From Cycas panzhihuaensis (taxonomy: Eukaryota; Cycadophyta), in NCBI GenBank assembly GCA_023213395.1, contig CM041465.1, forward strand, positions 173,793,741 through 173,857,740: a stretch of 64,000 nt of DNA. The letters run 5' to 3'. This document shows positions 21,945 to 32,640 of the stretch, in pieces. The stretch's first letter is position 1. Every line of letters starts with the position of its first letter. Under the pieces are notes generated by a model that was not told where the DNA came from, did no database searches, and worked only from the letters and a program-made list of their open reading frames with translations. Both the position numbers and the translations under genes were made by a program.

Positions 21945-22795
21945 ATGGCTGCCATACAAATGCTAAATGCTTGTACCATAAGGCTAATAGGACAAGCTAA
22001 CTATCAAGAATGGAAAAGAATCACAAAAAATCTCTTGATAATGAATGAGTTATGGGGATATGTTTCTGGAAGAATCCCCAATCCTACACTTGTGGTTAAT
22101 GATAATCAACTTTGCACTTTGTGGATGTTCAACTTGTTCTTTGCATGGGAGGCCAAAGGCGAAATTGCTTTGGCATTCATTCGAATGGTTGTGGACATAC
22201 ATGTAGATCAAAATATTTCTTCGCACTATCTTCTAAAGAAGCATGGGACACCTTGTCCTCTTTGTATGAAAGGCGAGATGAAGCTCGCATTTTGATGATA
22301 AAAGCTAAATTGTACTCCATTAAATTTGTAAAGCCAATGTCGGCATTCATATCCTCTATTAAGGAGGTTTGTAATGAATTAACTACTTTAGGTAGTTCAC
22401 TACAAGAGATGAAATCGTAGCCTCCATCACAAAAGCACTACCAAAGAACTACAATGGCTTCATATCATCAACTACGAGATGGTTCACTTAGGGGATGACG
22501 GTCAATCAACTTGAAAGCTTATTACTTCAAGAAGAACAAATTTATGCTAAGGATAATGAAGAACCATCTACATTAGGTGCTTTCACAAAGAAAGGCAAAG
22601 CCAACTCAAAAATCCAACACTGCATTCACAAAGCAGTTTGGAAAAATGAACATTGGATCTTCCAAGACCAATGTCGTTTGCCATTATTGTGGCATTCGCC
22701 ACATTGCACTGAGTCGAAAAAGCAAGCAAATCAAATCTTATAAGCAAATGACGTACAAGGTCAAGGCGGCACCCACAAGGTCAAAACGGCAATGA
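21945..22795 (+). pseudogene. Copia 1 gag
   Basis: The start at 21945 (MAAIQMLNACTIRL) matches that of copia 2 and copia 3. The frame then reads YQEWKRITKNLLIMNELWGY, typical of copia gag (UBN2 type). Frameshifts occur near 22250, 22400 and 22600. The zinc knuckle at about 22673-22715 is damaged: VVCHYCG is kept but the following Gly-His-Cys part is lost. It would form the particle. Confidence 0.85.
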
Positions 22796-22959
22796 CCACG
22801 ACAACAGTTCCAACAGAGATTCCGTGATCGGATCGTGACGGTTTCCCCTCGACCAAATCAAGGTGCCTATCGAGGAGGTCCACAAGGAGGGGTCAAAGAA
22901 ATGGCTACCAACGCCATTATAATCGGTTTGCCAATGACGACAAACTATTTTGTGCATTC

Positions 22960-23185
22960 CAATCATCCAAGGTTGACAACACTTGGATTATCGATTCAGA
23001 GCTACTCAACACATGACGGGAGTGAAGAACTCCTAAGCAACATCAAGGAAGGCAAAGGTCATTTAGTAACCTTTGGAAATGGTGAATCAAGAGGTTTCGG
23101 AATAGGCACCATAGCTCCTTTTCACTCTCCTAAAATCCTTCCTTATCATTTCCCAATAGTGATGCCTATTTCATTTCTTCTATAG
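22960..23185 (+). pseudogene. Copia 1 protease
   Basis: The sequence at 22975-23030 corresponds to TWIIDSGATQHMTGSEELL of the family, but a frameshift falls in the catalytic triplet region (TTCAGAGC in place of TCTGGAGC), so the DSG reads out of frame. The following frame (GKGHLVTFGNGES) is kept. Inactive. Confidence 0.75.
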
Positions 23186-23210
23186 AGAAGAATCGCTCTC
23201 TGTTAGCCGG

Positions 23211-24370
23211 ATGAACAAGCAACATATGAGCTTACTATTCAAAAATGGGAAATGTACCATTCGTGACAAAGATGATCAGATTGTAGCTATAGCCTATGAG
23301 GATCAAGGCCTTTACAAGTCGGATGCCAATAATATTACTCTTGATTACGCTTACTACGGTTTCACATCTTTGTCAAAAATTCGGTTATGGCATCAGCGTC
23401 TAGGACATTTAAGCCTAGACAATGCAAGCAGATGAGATACAAAAACATGGTGTATGGGCTTCCAAAGATGTATGGTTCAAAATGTCTTTATGAAGCTTGC
23501 ATAATGGGGACACAACATCGGTGCCTTTTCCTAAAGGCAAAGCATGGCGTGCATCTTATCCTTTGCAATTAGTTCACTCCGACTTGTGTGGACCCATGTC
23601 CACCCACTCCTTTGGAGGAGCATTGTACTACATATCCTTTATTGATGACTTCTCTCACAAAGTATGGGTCTACTTCCTAAAACAAAAATCAGAAGCCTTC
23701 TCAAAATTCAAAGAGTTCAAGGCGGAAGTAGAAAATGAATCTGGCTACTTAATTAGCACACTAAGGTCAGATAATGGAGGTGAATTCACTTCAAATGAAT
23801 TCAACCAATTTTGCAAGGATAATGGAATTCGGAGACAACTCACAGCTCCTCATACTCCTCAGCAAAATGGAGTCTCAGAGAGGATGAATAGAGCGCTGGC
23901 TGATAAAGCGAACAATGATGCATGCAAAGGGCTTCCAAGAGCTTCTTGGGCGAAGCATTTCAAGCAATGACCTATGTGGCCAATCGAAGTCCTACGGTGC
24001 GATCGCCAATATCACACACGAGGAGGCATGGTGCGGAAAGAAGCCAACTATCGACCACTTAAGGACATTGGTGTCTTGCATATATGCACATACGGATCAA
24101 CAAAGAACTAAGTTGGACAAACATAGTCTTAAATGCATCTTTGTAGGATATGCAATCCAGAGCAAAGCCTACAAGTTGTATGATCCAGTTGGGAGGAAAA
24201 TACATCTCTCAAGAGATGTAATCTTTGTTGAGTATGATCAAAAAGAGTTGGATATGGCACCAATCCAACCCCCCATTGACAAAGGGAAAAAGATTGTTGA
24301 GGACTTCCCTTCCCCTCAATCTTACACACCATGTTCTTCATCTGCACCTTCTGTACCATCTACTTCATCC
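23211..24370 (+). pseudogene. Copia 1 integrase
   Basis: A GAG-pre-integrase zinc domain (about 23380-23500, LWHQRLGHLSLDN and CEACIMGTQH equivalents, with a small deletion) precedes the core at 23497-23970: LVHSDLCGPM (first Asp), TLRSDNGGEFTSNEF (second Asp) and PQQNGVSERMNR (Glu), so the DDE triad is intact. A frameshift near 23960 leads into the C-terminal part (LDKHSLKCIFVGYA, RDVIFVEYDQKELDMAPIQP). The Ser/Pro-rich linker is cut at 24374 by an inverted segment. Confidence 0.88.
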
Positions 24371-24373
24371 TCA

Positions 24374-25172
24374 TTGGAGCTTGCTTCAAGCCATACAAAG
24401 CCTTCTTGAGGCGACATACCAAATGCTCCTTGCCTTGTTCCTTGTAACCAGGAGGTTGCTCCAAGTATACCTCCTCTTGAAGATCGCCATTGAGGAAGGC
24501 GCTCTTCACGTCCATCGATATCTGACCCATTTGCATTGTGCGGCTAGGGCCAAGAGAAGTCGATGGTGTTCATATTTCTCTACGGTGCAAGGGTCTCCTC
24601 GTAATCGATTCCTTCTTGTTGTTTAAATCCCTTTGCTACAAGTCTTGCTTTACGGCGCTTGGTGTCCCATCGGAATGGACTTTGGTCTTGTAGACCCATT
24701 TACAGCGATTACTGTTTGTGTGGAGGCAATTCGACCAAGTCCCAAGTACCATTCTTATGAATGGATTGAATCTCCTCATCCATGGCGACTTTCCAATTAT
24801 CACTTTGTGAAGCCTCTGCAAAGGTAGTAGGCTCATCAATAGAAAGCACTTGACCATAAGTGCAAAGTTTGTTTTCTTTAGATACTTTGATGGACGTTTC
24901 CTTCAATGATATGACCATCTGTCTTGGTTTGAGTGTACCATTTAGGTAACCACGAAATGATGTGACTTGAACCTTCCACTTCATCTTACGATGCCCTACA
25001 CTTAGACGGAAGATATTGAGGTTCAAGCCATCATTTGAGATTAATAATACACTCAACGGATGATGGTCATATCGTGAAGCGTCCATCAATATCGGCGACA
25101 AACTGCTGCTGGGCTGATGAGCCTGGTGGAAAGGCCATTCATGAGAATGGTGCCGGGACAGTGGTGCCTCCT
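24374..25172 (-). pseudogene. Copia 1 inverted RT N-terminal segment
   Basis: This 0.8-kb segment lies backwards in the element. On the minus strand, from 25172 down, it runs from the linker (KWKVQVTSF) through the RT start (DEPTTFAEASQSDNWKVAMD, NGTWDLVELPPHKQ, KWVYKTKVHSDGTP) to RLVAKGFKQ and ends at the GLKQA segment at 24374. The part 24374-24648 is also present in forward orientation at 25173-25402, so the two form an imperfect inverted repeat around a 524-bp spacer. This cannot be expressed as RT. Confidence 0.88.
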
Positions 25173-25640
25173 GCAAGACTTGTAGCAAAGGGATTTAAAC
25201 AAAGAAGGAATCGACGAGGAGACCTTTGCACTGAAGAAATATGAACACCATCGACTTCTTGGCCCTAGCCGTGCAATCAGATATCGATGAAGCGCCTCAA
25301 TGGCGATCTTCAAGAGGAGGTATGCTGGGCAACCTCTGTTACAAGGAACAAGGCTGAGCATTGGTATGTCGCCTCAAGAAGCTTTGTATGGCGAAGCAAC
25401 TCTAGGGCATGGTATGCAAAATCGATGAATACTTTTTGAGACATGGGTTTCATCGATCCACATCGATCAAACTTGTACATCAAACATGACCATCACCATG
25501 TCACTTATATTGCCTTGTATGTAGATGACTTAGTGATCACGGGTGATGACACTAAGCTCATCAATGTTCTCCAAAATGATTTGAAGAGAAGTTTTGAGAT
25601 GGTGATCTTGGACTTCTCCATTACTTTCTAGGCTTTGAGG
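25173..25640 (+). pseudogene. Copia 1 reverse transcriptase, forward part
   Basis: It begins at ARLVAKGFKQ, passes through a damaged fingers region with several short deletions, and reaches the palm motif YVDDLVITGDD at about 25517-25550, which has the two catalytic Asp. A frameshift follows near 25610. It would copy element RNA using tRNA-Met as primer. Confidence 0.85.
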
Positions 25641-26402
25641 TATGGCGTGACCGAGGCTATATCTTCATTTCCCAAGCAAAATATTCTTGGGACATCTTGC
25701 AGAGATTCGGGATGCGGGGCGCAAGGCAGGCGCCTACACCCATGGAGAGCGGCACCAAGCTTTCTCTCAATGAGGAAGCTACACCGTGAGATCCCACACT
25801 TTCTGGCGGTTGATTGGGAGTCTCATTTATCTCACCAACACTCGGTAGGATATTTCATTCTTTGTTGGGATTTGCTCTCGTTACATGTCTCAACCCAATC
25901 GGATACCTTTGGAATGCGACAAGGCGCATACTCAAGTATATCAAAGGAACATTGCGACTTGGACTTGAGTATGTACATAAGGAGAACTTCACTTTGGAGG
26001 GGTTCTCGATTACGATTAGGCGGGATGCCGAGGATAGCGAAGATCTACCTCGGGTTCTTGTTTTACCCTTAGTACAGTTTGTTTCATGGAGTTGCAAGAA
26101 GCAACCAAATGTTACCTTGTCCTCCAGGCGAGAATACAAAGCTGCGATCGGTAGCGACTTGTGAGGCTATCTGGCCGGATTCTTGGTGAGCTTGGGTTTC
26201 GGCGTGACCCGACCTTCATTGTGACAATCAGTGTCCTCAAGCTAACTAAGAATCCTGTTTTCCACGCACGGACCAAGCATATTGAAGTTCACCACCATTT
26301 CATCGGGAGCATGTACGGTGGTGAGATCACACTTCAATATCGACCAACGAGCAACAGACGGCGGATATCTTTACCAAGCCACTTGGTAGAGACAAATTTG
26401 TA
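25641..26402 (+). pseudogene. Copia 1 RT connection and RNase H
   Basis: Broken frames match the corresponding part of copia 3: a SLIYLTNTRRDISF-like region near 25810-25860, RRILKYIKGTLRLGLEYV at about 25920-25970, and RNase H pieces to 26400. The catalytic residues cannot be read in one frame. A purine-rich stretch GCGATGAGGGG (26443-26453) directly precedes the 3' LTR and is the likely plus-strand primer. Confidence 0.75.
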
Positions 26403-26453
26403 AAATTTAGAGATGGTCTTGGTGTCAGGCTTAACATTGTAAGCGATGAGGGG

Positions 26454-27028
26454 TGTTAAACCTTATGTTTAAATGTTAAGTGAATGTACATTTATTTTCA
26501 TGTAATATATGCACTTTATACTTTAGGGGTGACTTATCACTTAAGTGATAAAGTGCACACCACATTCTTTCTAGTGACACAGCGTTGTCACAAAGATCAA
26601 TGGACCCTCATGCACTTGTTTGTTTTTTCCAAGTGATGTATCTTGGTTGTTTGACTCTTGTCAAACATCCAAGGCCTTAAATGAGGATCAAGCACTTTTG
26701 ATCATGATCCATGTGATGTATCTTGGATATTTGACACTTGTCAAACATCCAAGGCCTTAGGTCTTTCATTTCACTCTATATAAGGAGACCTCTCCTCATT
26801 GTCCAGAAGAGGAGAGTTGGAGTTGTATTGTTATGCTATCAGTTTGCTAATCAAGCTATTTTCTACTTGGGAGGTTGGACCAATTCCAACTCCACATATT
26901 GGGTATCATTTTCTCTTGCTCCTATATTTCAGTTTATGCTTTTATGCTCTCATGCTTTCATGCATTTATTGTATTGTGATTATATTTATGATCTTGGGAT
27001 CAATGTGGCCTAATGCCCATTGTCAACA
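26454..27028 (+). repeat. Copia 1 3' LTR
   Basis: The 575-bp partner of 19672-20249 has the same palindromes, although the first hairpin arm carries two changes (GGTTG and GACTC). It is followed by the target duplication ATCTT. Confidence 0.94.
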
Positions 27029-27105
27029 ATCTTTACTAGATGCAATAGTAAAGCCTTTTGTTTACTAAGCCAAAGAGCATAGGACTCAGATCCCTCTATA
27101 ACTTA

Positions 27106-27117
27106 GCTCTAATGCCA
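27106..27117 (-). promoter_or_regulatory. Gypsy C primer-binding site
   Basis: GCTCTAATGCCA is the reverse complement of TGGCATTAGAGC, two changes from the usual tRNA-Met primer site TGGTATCAGAGC. Two bases further right comes TG, the minus-strand CA end of the LTR. It sets the orientation and 5' end of gypsy C. Confidence 0.75.
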
Positions 27118-27119
27118 CT

Positions 27120-27807
27120 TGCTACAGTCCTCCACTAGGACTACATGTTGTCTTACTATTCTTAGGCAGCTAACTTCGAGAAATAATGACAACATGGTAG
27201 TAAACAACAGAAATAGTGCAATTACAATAGTAATTAATCATAGGACAGAAGTAAATAAATGTATAATAACAACAAATGAAAGTAAACAATAAAGAACAAA
27301 GTAGCATAGTAAAAACTAGTAGTAGTGCAATGGTAATAAATATTAGAACAAAAACAATAAACCATAGGAAAAGCTATAATAAATGAAGCAGAGCAATGAT
27401 AACGAAAGAGTAGTAATATATACATTAAAATAATGATGAATATAACAATAATAAATGTTTGAAGTGAAGATATGATGAAGTAATATTTCACAGGTATGAA
27501 CAACATTAGAATTACAACATATCTTTAATTACAGAATTTTCCATAGAGCAACAAAATGACTACCACAATTGTTGCCCTCCTCAAGGTGAGGTGCCATCCA
27601 AAACTACACCTCCTTTCCAAAAGTGCAAATCATAACTTCCAAACGACAACTTCACAAATGACTGACTCCTTTCATATGCTTCCCCATACTACTTATTACT
27701 CCAAGATGAAGTCGCTACATTTATTTATTACCCTGAAGTGAAGTTACCCTCATGCTAATAGGAACCTACATTAAGAGTGAGGTGAACCCCTAAAATGTTA
27801 ATATTAG
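27120..27807 (-). repeat. Gypsy C 5' LTR (minus strand), open right end
   Basis: The stretch follows directly on the primer site. It is AT-rich, with many ATA and ACA words, and no gene is seen. The start of the LTR (minus strand) is not found before gypsy B inserts at 27808, and may lie beyond 38315. Confidence 0.5.
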
Positions 27808-28621
27808 TGTTGGAGCATAATGTGACACGTTGGGCTATGGGCAGACTAGAGAGGAGCCAAATATCCTTGGGTACATGCAGGGCTGCAAATGCGGAGAATG
27901 CGTGAAAAGTGAAGAATCCGGCGTGCAGGTGCGTATAGCAGTGCGTGCCTGGTAAAGGTCGCAACACAAATACGTACCTCTGGCAGCGAGCAGGGATCGG
28001 TACGCATGAGAAGACTAGACAAGAGGGAGCCTGTGGTGATGTCAGACGTATGTGCGAACGTACGGATGAGATTAAGACAGCCAATTAAGGAAACTAACCA
28101 CTGGTTAGGAAGAGTGCAGCTTATTTGGAAAGGTACGGTTATGAATGACGGTCATAACCCTTATGAAAAGACACCAAGGAGCGTATTTATGAGGCTTCCC
28201 AAGGACCATTCGGTTGGGGTGAGAGCCAAGTATACGGTACATATTAGTGCGGAGACCCGATGCATGGGCGACTGGCCGTGTATTTTGATGGGTACCTCCT
28301 GGGTACGCATGTGACAGAGTTGGTGTATAAGGCTGGAATGTACAGGCAACCCATTCCAACACCTTGTGTAAAAGAACTATTGCTTAATGAAATGAGAAGT
28401 TACGTGGAAATTGTGTATTCTCTGTGTTGAATGTGGAATATGTGCTGATTTACATCTTGTTGTGTCTTGGTTGTGATATAATCATGTGGAAACATTAATA
28501 AATCTGTGGAATATATATGAATGATGATGTTGACTGTGTCCTAAATAACCTGTGTAACCTTGACAAGTGTACCTTCCCACAAGTGCAGTGGGAAATCTAA
28601 GTCAACATTGGTTCCATTGCC
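27808..28621 (+). repeat. Gypsy B 5' LTR and primer site
   Basis: The 800-bp LTR is rich in GTACG and TACGTACC words. It is followed by TGGTTCCATTGCC (28609-28621), which resembles the TGGCGCCGTTGCC primer site of Tat/Athila-type elements after three C/G-to-T/A changes. A TATA-like GTATAA lies near 28324. Confidence 0.8.
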
Positions 28622-28748
28622 TACGTCCATTGAGGAGGGACAGGGCCCAGGAGTCTCAAAAAGATGAATGTGTAAAGGGCAGAGGACCCTGGCTGTCGTC
28701 GTGATGCCAGGTTGTAACTAAGCCTCCGGTAGCCAGGGAACCTTCCAA

Positions 28749-29358
28749 TGCCACCTAAGAGGCCTTCAAAGGCGGAAGAGCCACAAAACGATACTTCACC
28801 CAAAGGGAAAGAAACAAGCAGACAGAGGGCATTACGATGGTCGAAGGAATCAAAACTGAGAAGGGCAAGGAGATTAAGTTCGCAGAACAACGAGACTAAG
28901 GGACAGTCCATTGAAGAATCTGAGGCAAGTGGAGCCCAGACACCTCAAGCACAAGAAGAGGGAACTAATGGTGAACGTATGGTATTAACACCAGCCCCAA
29001 TCAAGGATGACCTGTTTAGCCCAGAATATGAAGAAAAACCAAAGGTGGATGAAGAATATAAAGACACGGTAACAAAGAGGAAGTATACATGGAGGACGAT
29101 CTGAAGGACCTAAGTGGCAATGAGAAGAAGGCGGAGGAAGGTCCCTCGGCATATTGGGAAAATAAGCTCACAAGACAACTTTTTGAGGATTCATCAGACA
29201 AGGGATCAGATCAATCATACATAACAGTGACACCATTAACAATACAAGTACCAGGTGTAGTACAACCTATACATATTAAAACCCCATTTAAGAATCCGTT
29301 ATTTGGGAAGGATAATCTGCGATGGCACTCCAAGTGCATCTCCAAAGGAGAAGAGTGA
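28749..29358 (+). pseudogene. Gypsy B gag N-terminal region
   Basis: The start MPPKRPSKAEEPQND at 28749 lies about 140 bp after the LTR. A Lys/Glu-rich basic-acidic region runs to 29104, then shifts frame at about 29090 into MEDDLKDLSGNEKK and on to 29358. Low complexity; no domain is recognised beyond its position before the capsid core. Confidence 0.65.
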
Positions 29359-29473
29359 AGGGAAAGAGACCAAATCCAGTCAGGAGGAGAAAGGGGAAGA
29401 ATCACCACCGGTGGGACACCATTACAATCTCCCAAGATGGATGATTATAGAGATTTTGGGAAGTTGATTTTCA

Positions 29474-30544
29474 ATGACACTTCGAATGAGAACACGTATA
29501 CCTCTTCGAGAATCGATTGACGTGAACAAGATTACAAACGAGGATGAGATAAAAGCTAGATTCGCACATGCACTAAGGGAATACTGGTTGGCATGGTACA
29601 AAGAAGTAAACAAGAATGATTCGTGGGCAAAAATAAAGAAATCCTTCGAAGAAAGATTCCAGAAATTCTGAAGCAATGAAGCCGTGGAAATTGCCCTGAG
29701 GGAAATTAAACAAAGGCCAGGAGAGTCAGTGTTAACCTATATCAACATAATGAAAATTATTGCGGCCAGTATGATTAATGAAACGGTCACTGACCACAAT
29801 ATGAAGAATTATTTTGTTAGGGGATTGAATGAGAAACTGAGAGCCATGACGCATACCCATCCATTAAAATCATTCAAAAATTCTCAAGAGTTAGCACTGG
29901 ATTTTGAAATGGAGATGGATGCACAAGCTAGAGGACACGACTCCCTCTTATTGAGATTGCAAGAGGAAATCAGGGAACTTAAACAACATCAGTATAATCG
30001 ACCTTTCTGCCAGGTGGGAGTAGCAGAAGAGGAATCAGAACTAGAAGCCCTAAGAAAGGAAGTGGTGAGATTGAAAATAAGAAACAACAGAGAGGAAGAA
30101 ACGACAAAGAAGAAAGACTATGAAAGCAGAGTGACAAAATGGTGTCATATCTGTGAGGAGAATTCACATACGACTAAAGAATGTGAACTTAACCCTAAGA
30201 ATAGCGCATTGCACCAAAAGGACAAATGGTGCCACATATGCGATGTGGATACGCATATGAAAAAAGACTGTTTCTACAACCCGAGAGGAAAAACATACAG
30301 AGGACGAGGTAGGGGAAGGGGCGGCAACTCACCTCGGAACATTTATACGACGAGGGGTACACAGGAGCCCTCGAGGAAGAAACAACCAATGGGGAGATGC
30401 CTCATTTGTTTACAATTTGAGCCTTTGGAAATCGATTGCCCAACCAAGCGAGAATCTGAACAAAACCGTTCGTATGTAATAATCATGGACCAAGTGAACA
30501 TAAGGCAGGAGGATGTAAGGGGAAAGCTAAAGCCACTAACCTAA
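29474..30544 (+). pseudogene. Gypsy B gag capsid core and zinc knuckles
   Basis: One frame is broken only by a TGA at 29669-29671. The capsid core is ALREYWLAWYKEVNKNDSWA, then ALREIKQRPGESVLTYI and YFVRGLNEKLRAM. A coiled Glu/Lys/Arg region follows, then two intact CX2CX4HX4C knuckles (CHICEENSHTTKEC and CHICDVDTHMKKDC), an Arg/Gly-rich stretch (YRGRGRGRGG) and a third knuckle in which His is replaced by Pro (CLICLQFEPLEIDC). It binds and packs element RNA. Confidence 0.88.
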
Positions 30545-31400
30545 TGGCGATTATCTTAGGAAAGCAAAAACGTGAAACTCCAAAACAAACAAAAGGAGAA
30601 AGAAAACGGAGGATATCTGAATCCCTAGATAGAAATAAACTGGTTTAAACAAGCGAAACAAGTGTTGGAAGGCTTAGTTCAAGAAGAGAATGCATTACCA
30701 ATGGGGAAGCCAGAAACCAAATATGTATACGTACGAAAAAACAAGCAAAAGAAGAAAGAAAACGTACCAGAAGAACCAAAGGTACAGCCTCAAATGGTAC
30801 AGATAGAAGAATTATTCAAAGGATTACCAGCTGAAGACATTCCAAGAATGTTGTTGCTAATAGAGAACTTGGTAAAACAACTACAATTAACTATTCCCCT
30901 ATGCCAAGTAATTGATTGGATCAAAGGAGGGATATTACAACGCAGAATTACGAAAAGTCTAAAGAAAGTAATGCCATCATTTGACATGGATCCTATGGTG
31001 ACAACGGTGGTATTAGGAGAAACATTCCCAAAAGTGATTGTTGATGGGCGTGGCGAATCAGCGTATTACCTGCTTCGACATGGCGAAAGTTGGGAAGCCC
31101 AAAATTAGAAGCAGCAACCCATTCGTTGAAGTTGGCCAATGAAGTATTAGTGCGACCTGTGGGAAGATTAGCCGATATCAAGGTGGATGTGGCAAGAATT
31201 ACAGTAAAGATTGACTTTACCATTGTAGAAACAGAAAAAGGGGCAACACCCTATCCAGCATTATAGGGGAGGCCTTGGCTATACAAGACCCAGTGCCTCC
31301 AAAACTGGAAGAATGTGACCTTCACTTTATCGGATGATGGGAATAAAGTGGTCTTACCAATATTGGGAAGGAACTCCATTGAGATGATACCAGATGAGGG
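30545..31400 (+). pseudogene. Gypsy B protease region
   Basis: A linker frame (30662-31108) leads to KVIVDG at about 31030-31050, the start of the aspartic protease, but the residues after Asp-Gly run RGES and the frame shifts near 31070 from its relatives' course (TWRKLG). The rest (SLKLANEVLVRPVGRLADIK, VDVARI, GRPWLYKTQCLQNW) follows in another frame to about 31320, with one stop at 31264. Probably inactive. Confidence 0.72.
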
Positions 31401-31884
31401 ATCCAGTACGACTATCTTAAGTGAAACGACAGCCTCTTCCCTCGATGAAGAGAATCTCTATCATACTGCTGAGGAACCCACCAAATCGATTGATCACCAG
31501 GAAGAAGAACCGACTTATTTTGGAGAAATATACAACTCTTCAGACGACGAAAACGGAATGAGATTTGTGGACTATTGGTTACAAGACGCCTACAAAGTAA
31601 ATTCTTCTTCTTATAGATGTAATTTATTGTCTAAATGTATAACTGAGAACATTAATGATAATTTAGATTCTTTTGAGTATATAATGACTAATGATAGTTC
31701 AATGGCTAACACAAAACTAGACCAAAAACCCCCTAGTATACCTAGTATTTTTCATAGTTTTATAGTAGCTAATAGTAACCCTCTCCTCCCTTCTACATCA
31801 GGCATGGGTCCTGAGGTAGATTCCTTATCCCCCCGTTATTACAACCCGGGGAAGGAAGTAACATTCCTTCCTCCTCTTCCTTAG
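31315..31884 (+). pseudogene. Gypsy B acidic linker after protease
   Basis: The frame continues from the protease end (VTFTLSDDGNKVVLPILGR) into a 150-residue Ser/Asp/Glu-rich stretch without recognised domain, ending at TAG 31882-31884. It may be a natural spacer; its role is unknown. Confidence 0.6.
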
Positions 31885-31940
31885 AAGTATACCCACCCAG
31901 TAATCGGTCCCTTCCAACGATTGGTGCCAAACCCAGGGAA

Positions 31941-32640
31941 ATGGAAGGAGAATCGCTGGTAAATACTTCTAGAGACTCTGGTCTAGACAGTAGAATAACT
32001 ATTCCAAAAGATACAAATTATGAAACTTATATTGGGAATCACATTAAACCTTTCTATGGGGAACAATTATACGGGACTACCCATCTAACCCACTGTATTG
32101 AATACTGGATGGAACAAGGGAATTGGGATAAAAACCAATGGTAACAAGACTTAGTACTTACCTTATGGGGAACGGCTTGGTATTGGTACCTAACCCACCA
32201 AACCATTCTCAAAAATTGGAAGGAGTTGCAAACAACGTTTCGAATTCGATTCAACCATCCAAAACATTGGGACATTCCGTTATTCCATCTAGGTCAAAAC
32301 CCTAGTGAACATATACAGAAGTGTAAACAGAAATGGATATCCCTAAGTATACCCAAAAAGATCTGGCCCCACTACTTCTACCACACCCTGGGACGGGTAG
32401 CAAAGGATTGGTTCCTGGGAAAGGAACAAAGTCTAGATGTGACTTGGGGAAACCTGAAGGAATCCTTTGTAAAAACCTTTATGCATACATCAGAAAACAA
32501 AAATATAGATAGAATCTTAAAGAATATTAGAAGAATGAGCATAAAGTTAGAACAAGGAATTACAAATAAAGAAGAAGAAGAATTAGTACATGGCGAGGAA
32601 GAAGAAATTATGGATTATCCTACAGAATTTATGGAAATTA
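31941..32640 (+). pseudogene. Gypsy B second gag-like region between PR and RT
   Basis: The frame from 31941 is broken only by TAA at 32142-32144. It contains two successive capsid-like cores: LTLWGTAWYWYLTHQTILKN with WKELQTTFRIRF, and HTLGRVAKDWFLGKEQSLDV with TWGNLKESFVKTF. Both follow the retrotransposon-gag pattern of a small residue, a Trp-aromatic pair, then W..L...F...F. The same frame then runs on into the RT linker. A true gag with zinc knuckles is already present at 29474-30544, so this is an extra copy or a captured domain. I cannot name it further. Confidence 0.6.

Larger units (their letters stand above)
19672..27028 (+). mobile_element. Copia 1: Ty1/copia element with target duplication ATCTT
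   Basis: The LTRs are at 19672-20249 and 26454-27028, starting TGTTAAACC and ending GTCAACA. They are flanked by a perfect 5-bp duplication ATCTT (19667-19671 and 27029-27033). The order gag, PR, INT, RT, RH is that of Ty1/copia. The two LTRs differ at roughly 15-18 sites in 578 by eye, so the insertion is fairly young, yet the coding part is badly broken and holds an inverted duplicated segment (24374-25402). It lies in the leader of gypsy C. Confidence 0.95.
16741..27807 (-). mobile_element. Gypsy C: decayed Ty3/gypsy element split by copia 1
   Basis: Read on the minus strand, the element begins with LTR sequence right of 27120, then a primer site (GCTCTAATGCCA at 27106-27117, reverse complement of a near-perfect tRNA-Met site), a short leader, gag, protease and RT ending near 16780. 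Copia 1 (19672-27028) sits in the leader. Integrase and the left LTR were not found; gag-only copy 2 abuts the broken left end. The LTR (27120 rightwards) runs up to, or beyond, the gypsy B insertion at 27808. Right end uncertain. Confidence 0.7.

Noticed and set aside
24225-24626. Plus-strand frame as a new gene in copia 1
   Set aside because: Its second half is the reverse complement of the RT N-terminal region; it is a shadow of the inverted segment.
27234-27506. Minus-strand hydrophobic frame resembling a membrane protein
   Set aside because: AT-rich LTR sequence of gypsy C; no motif and no conserved start.
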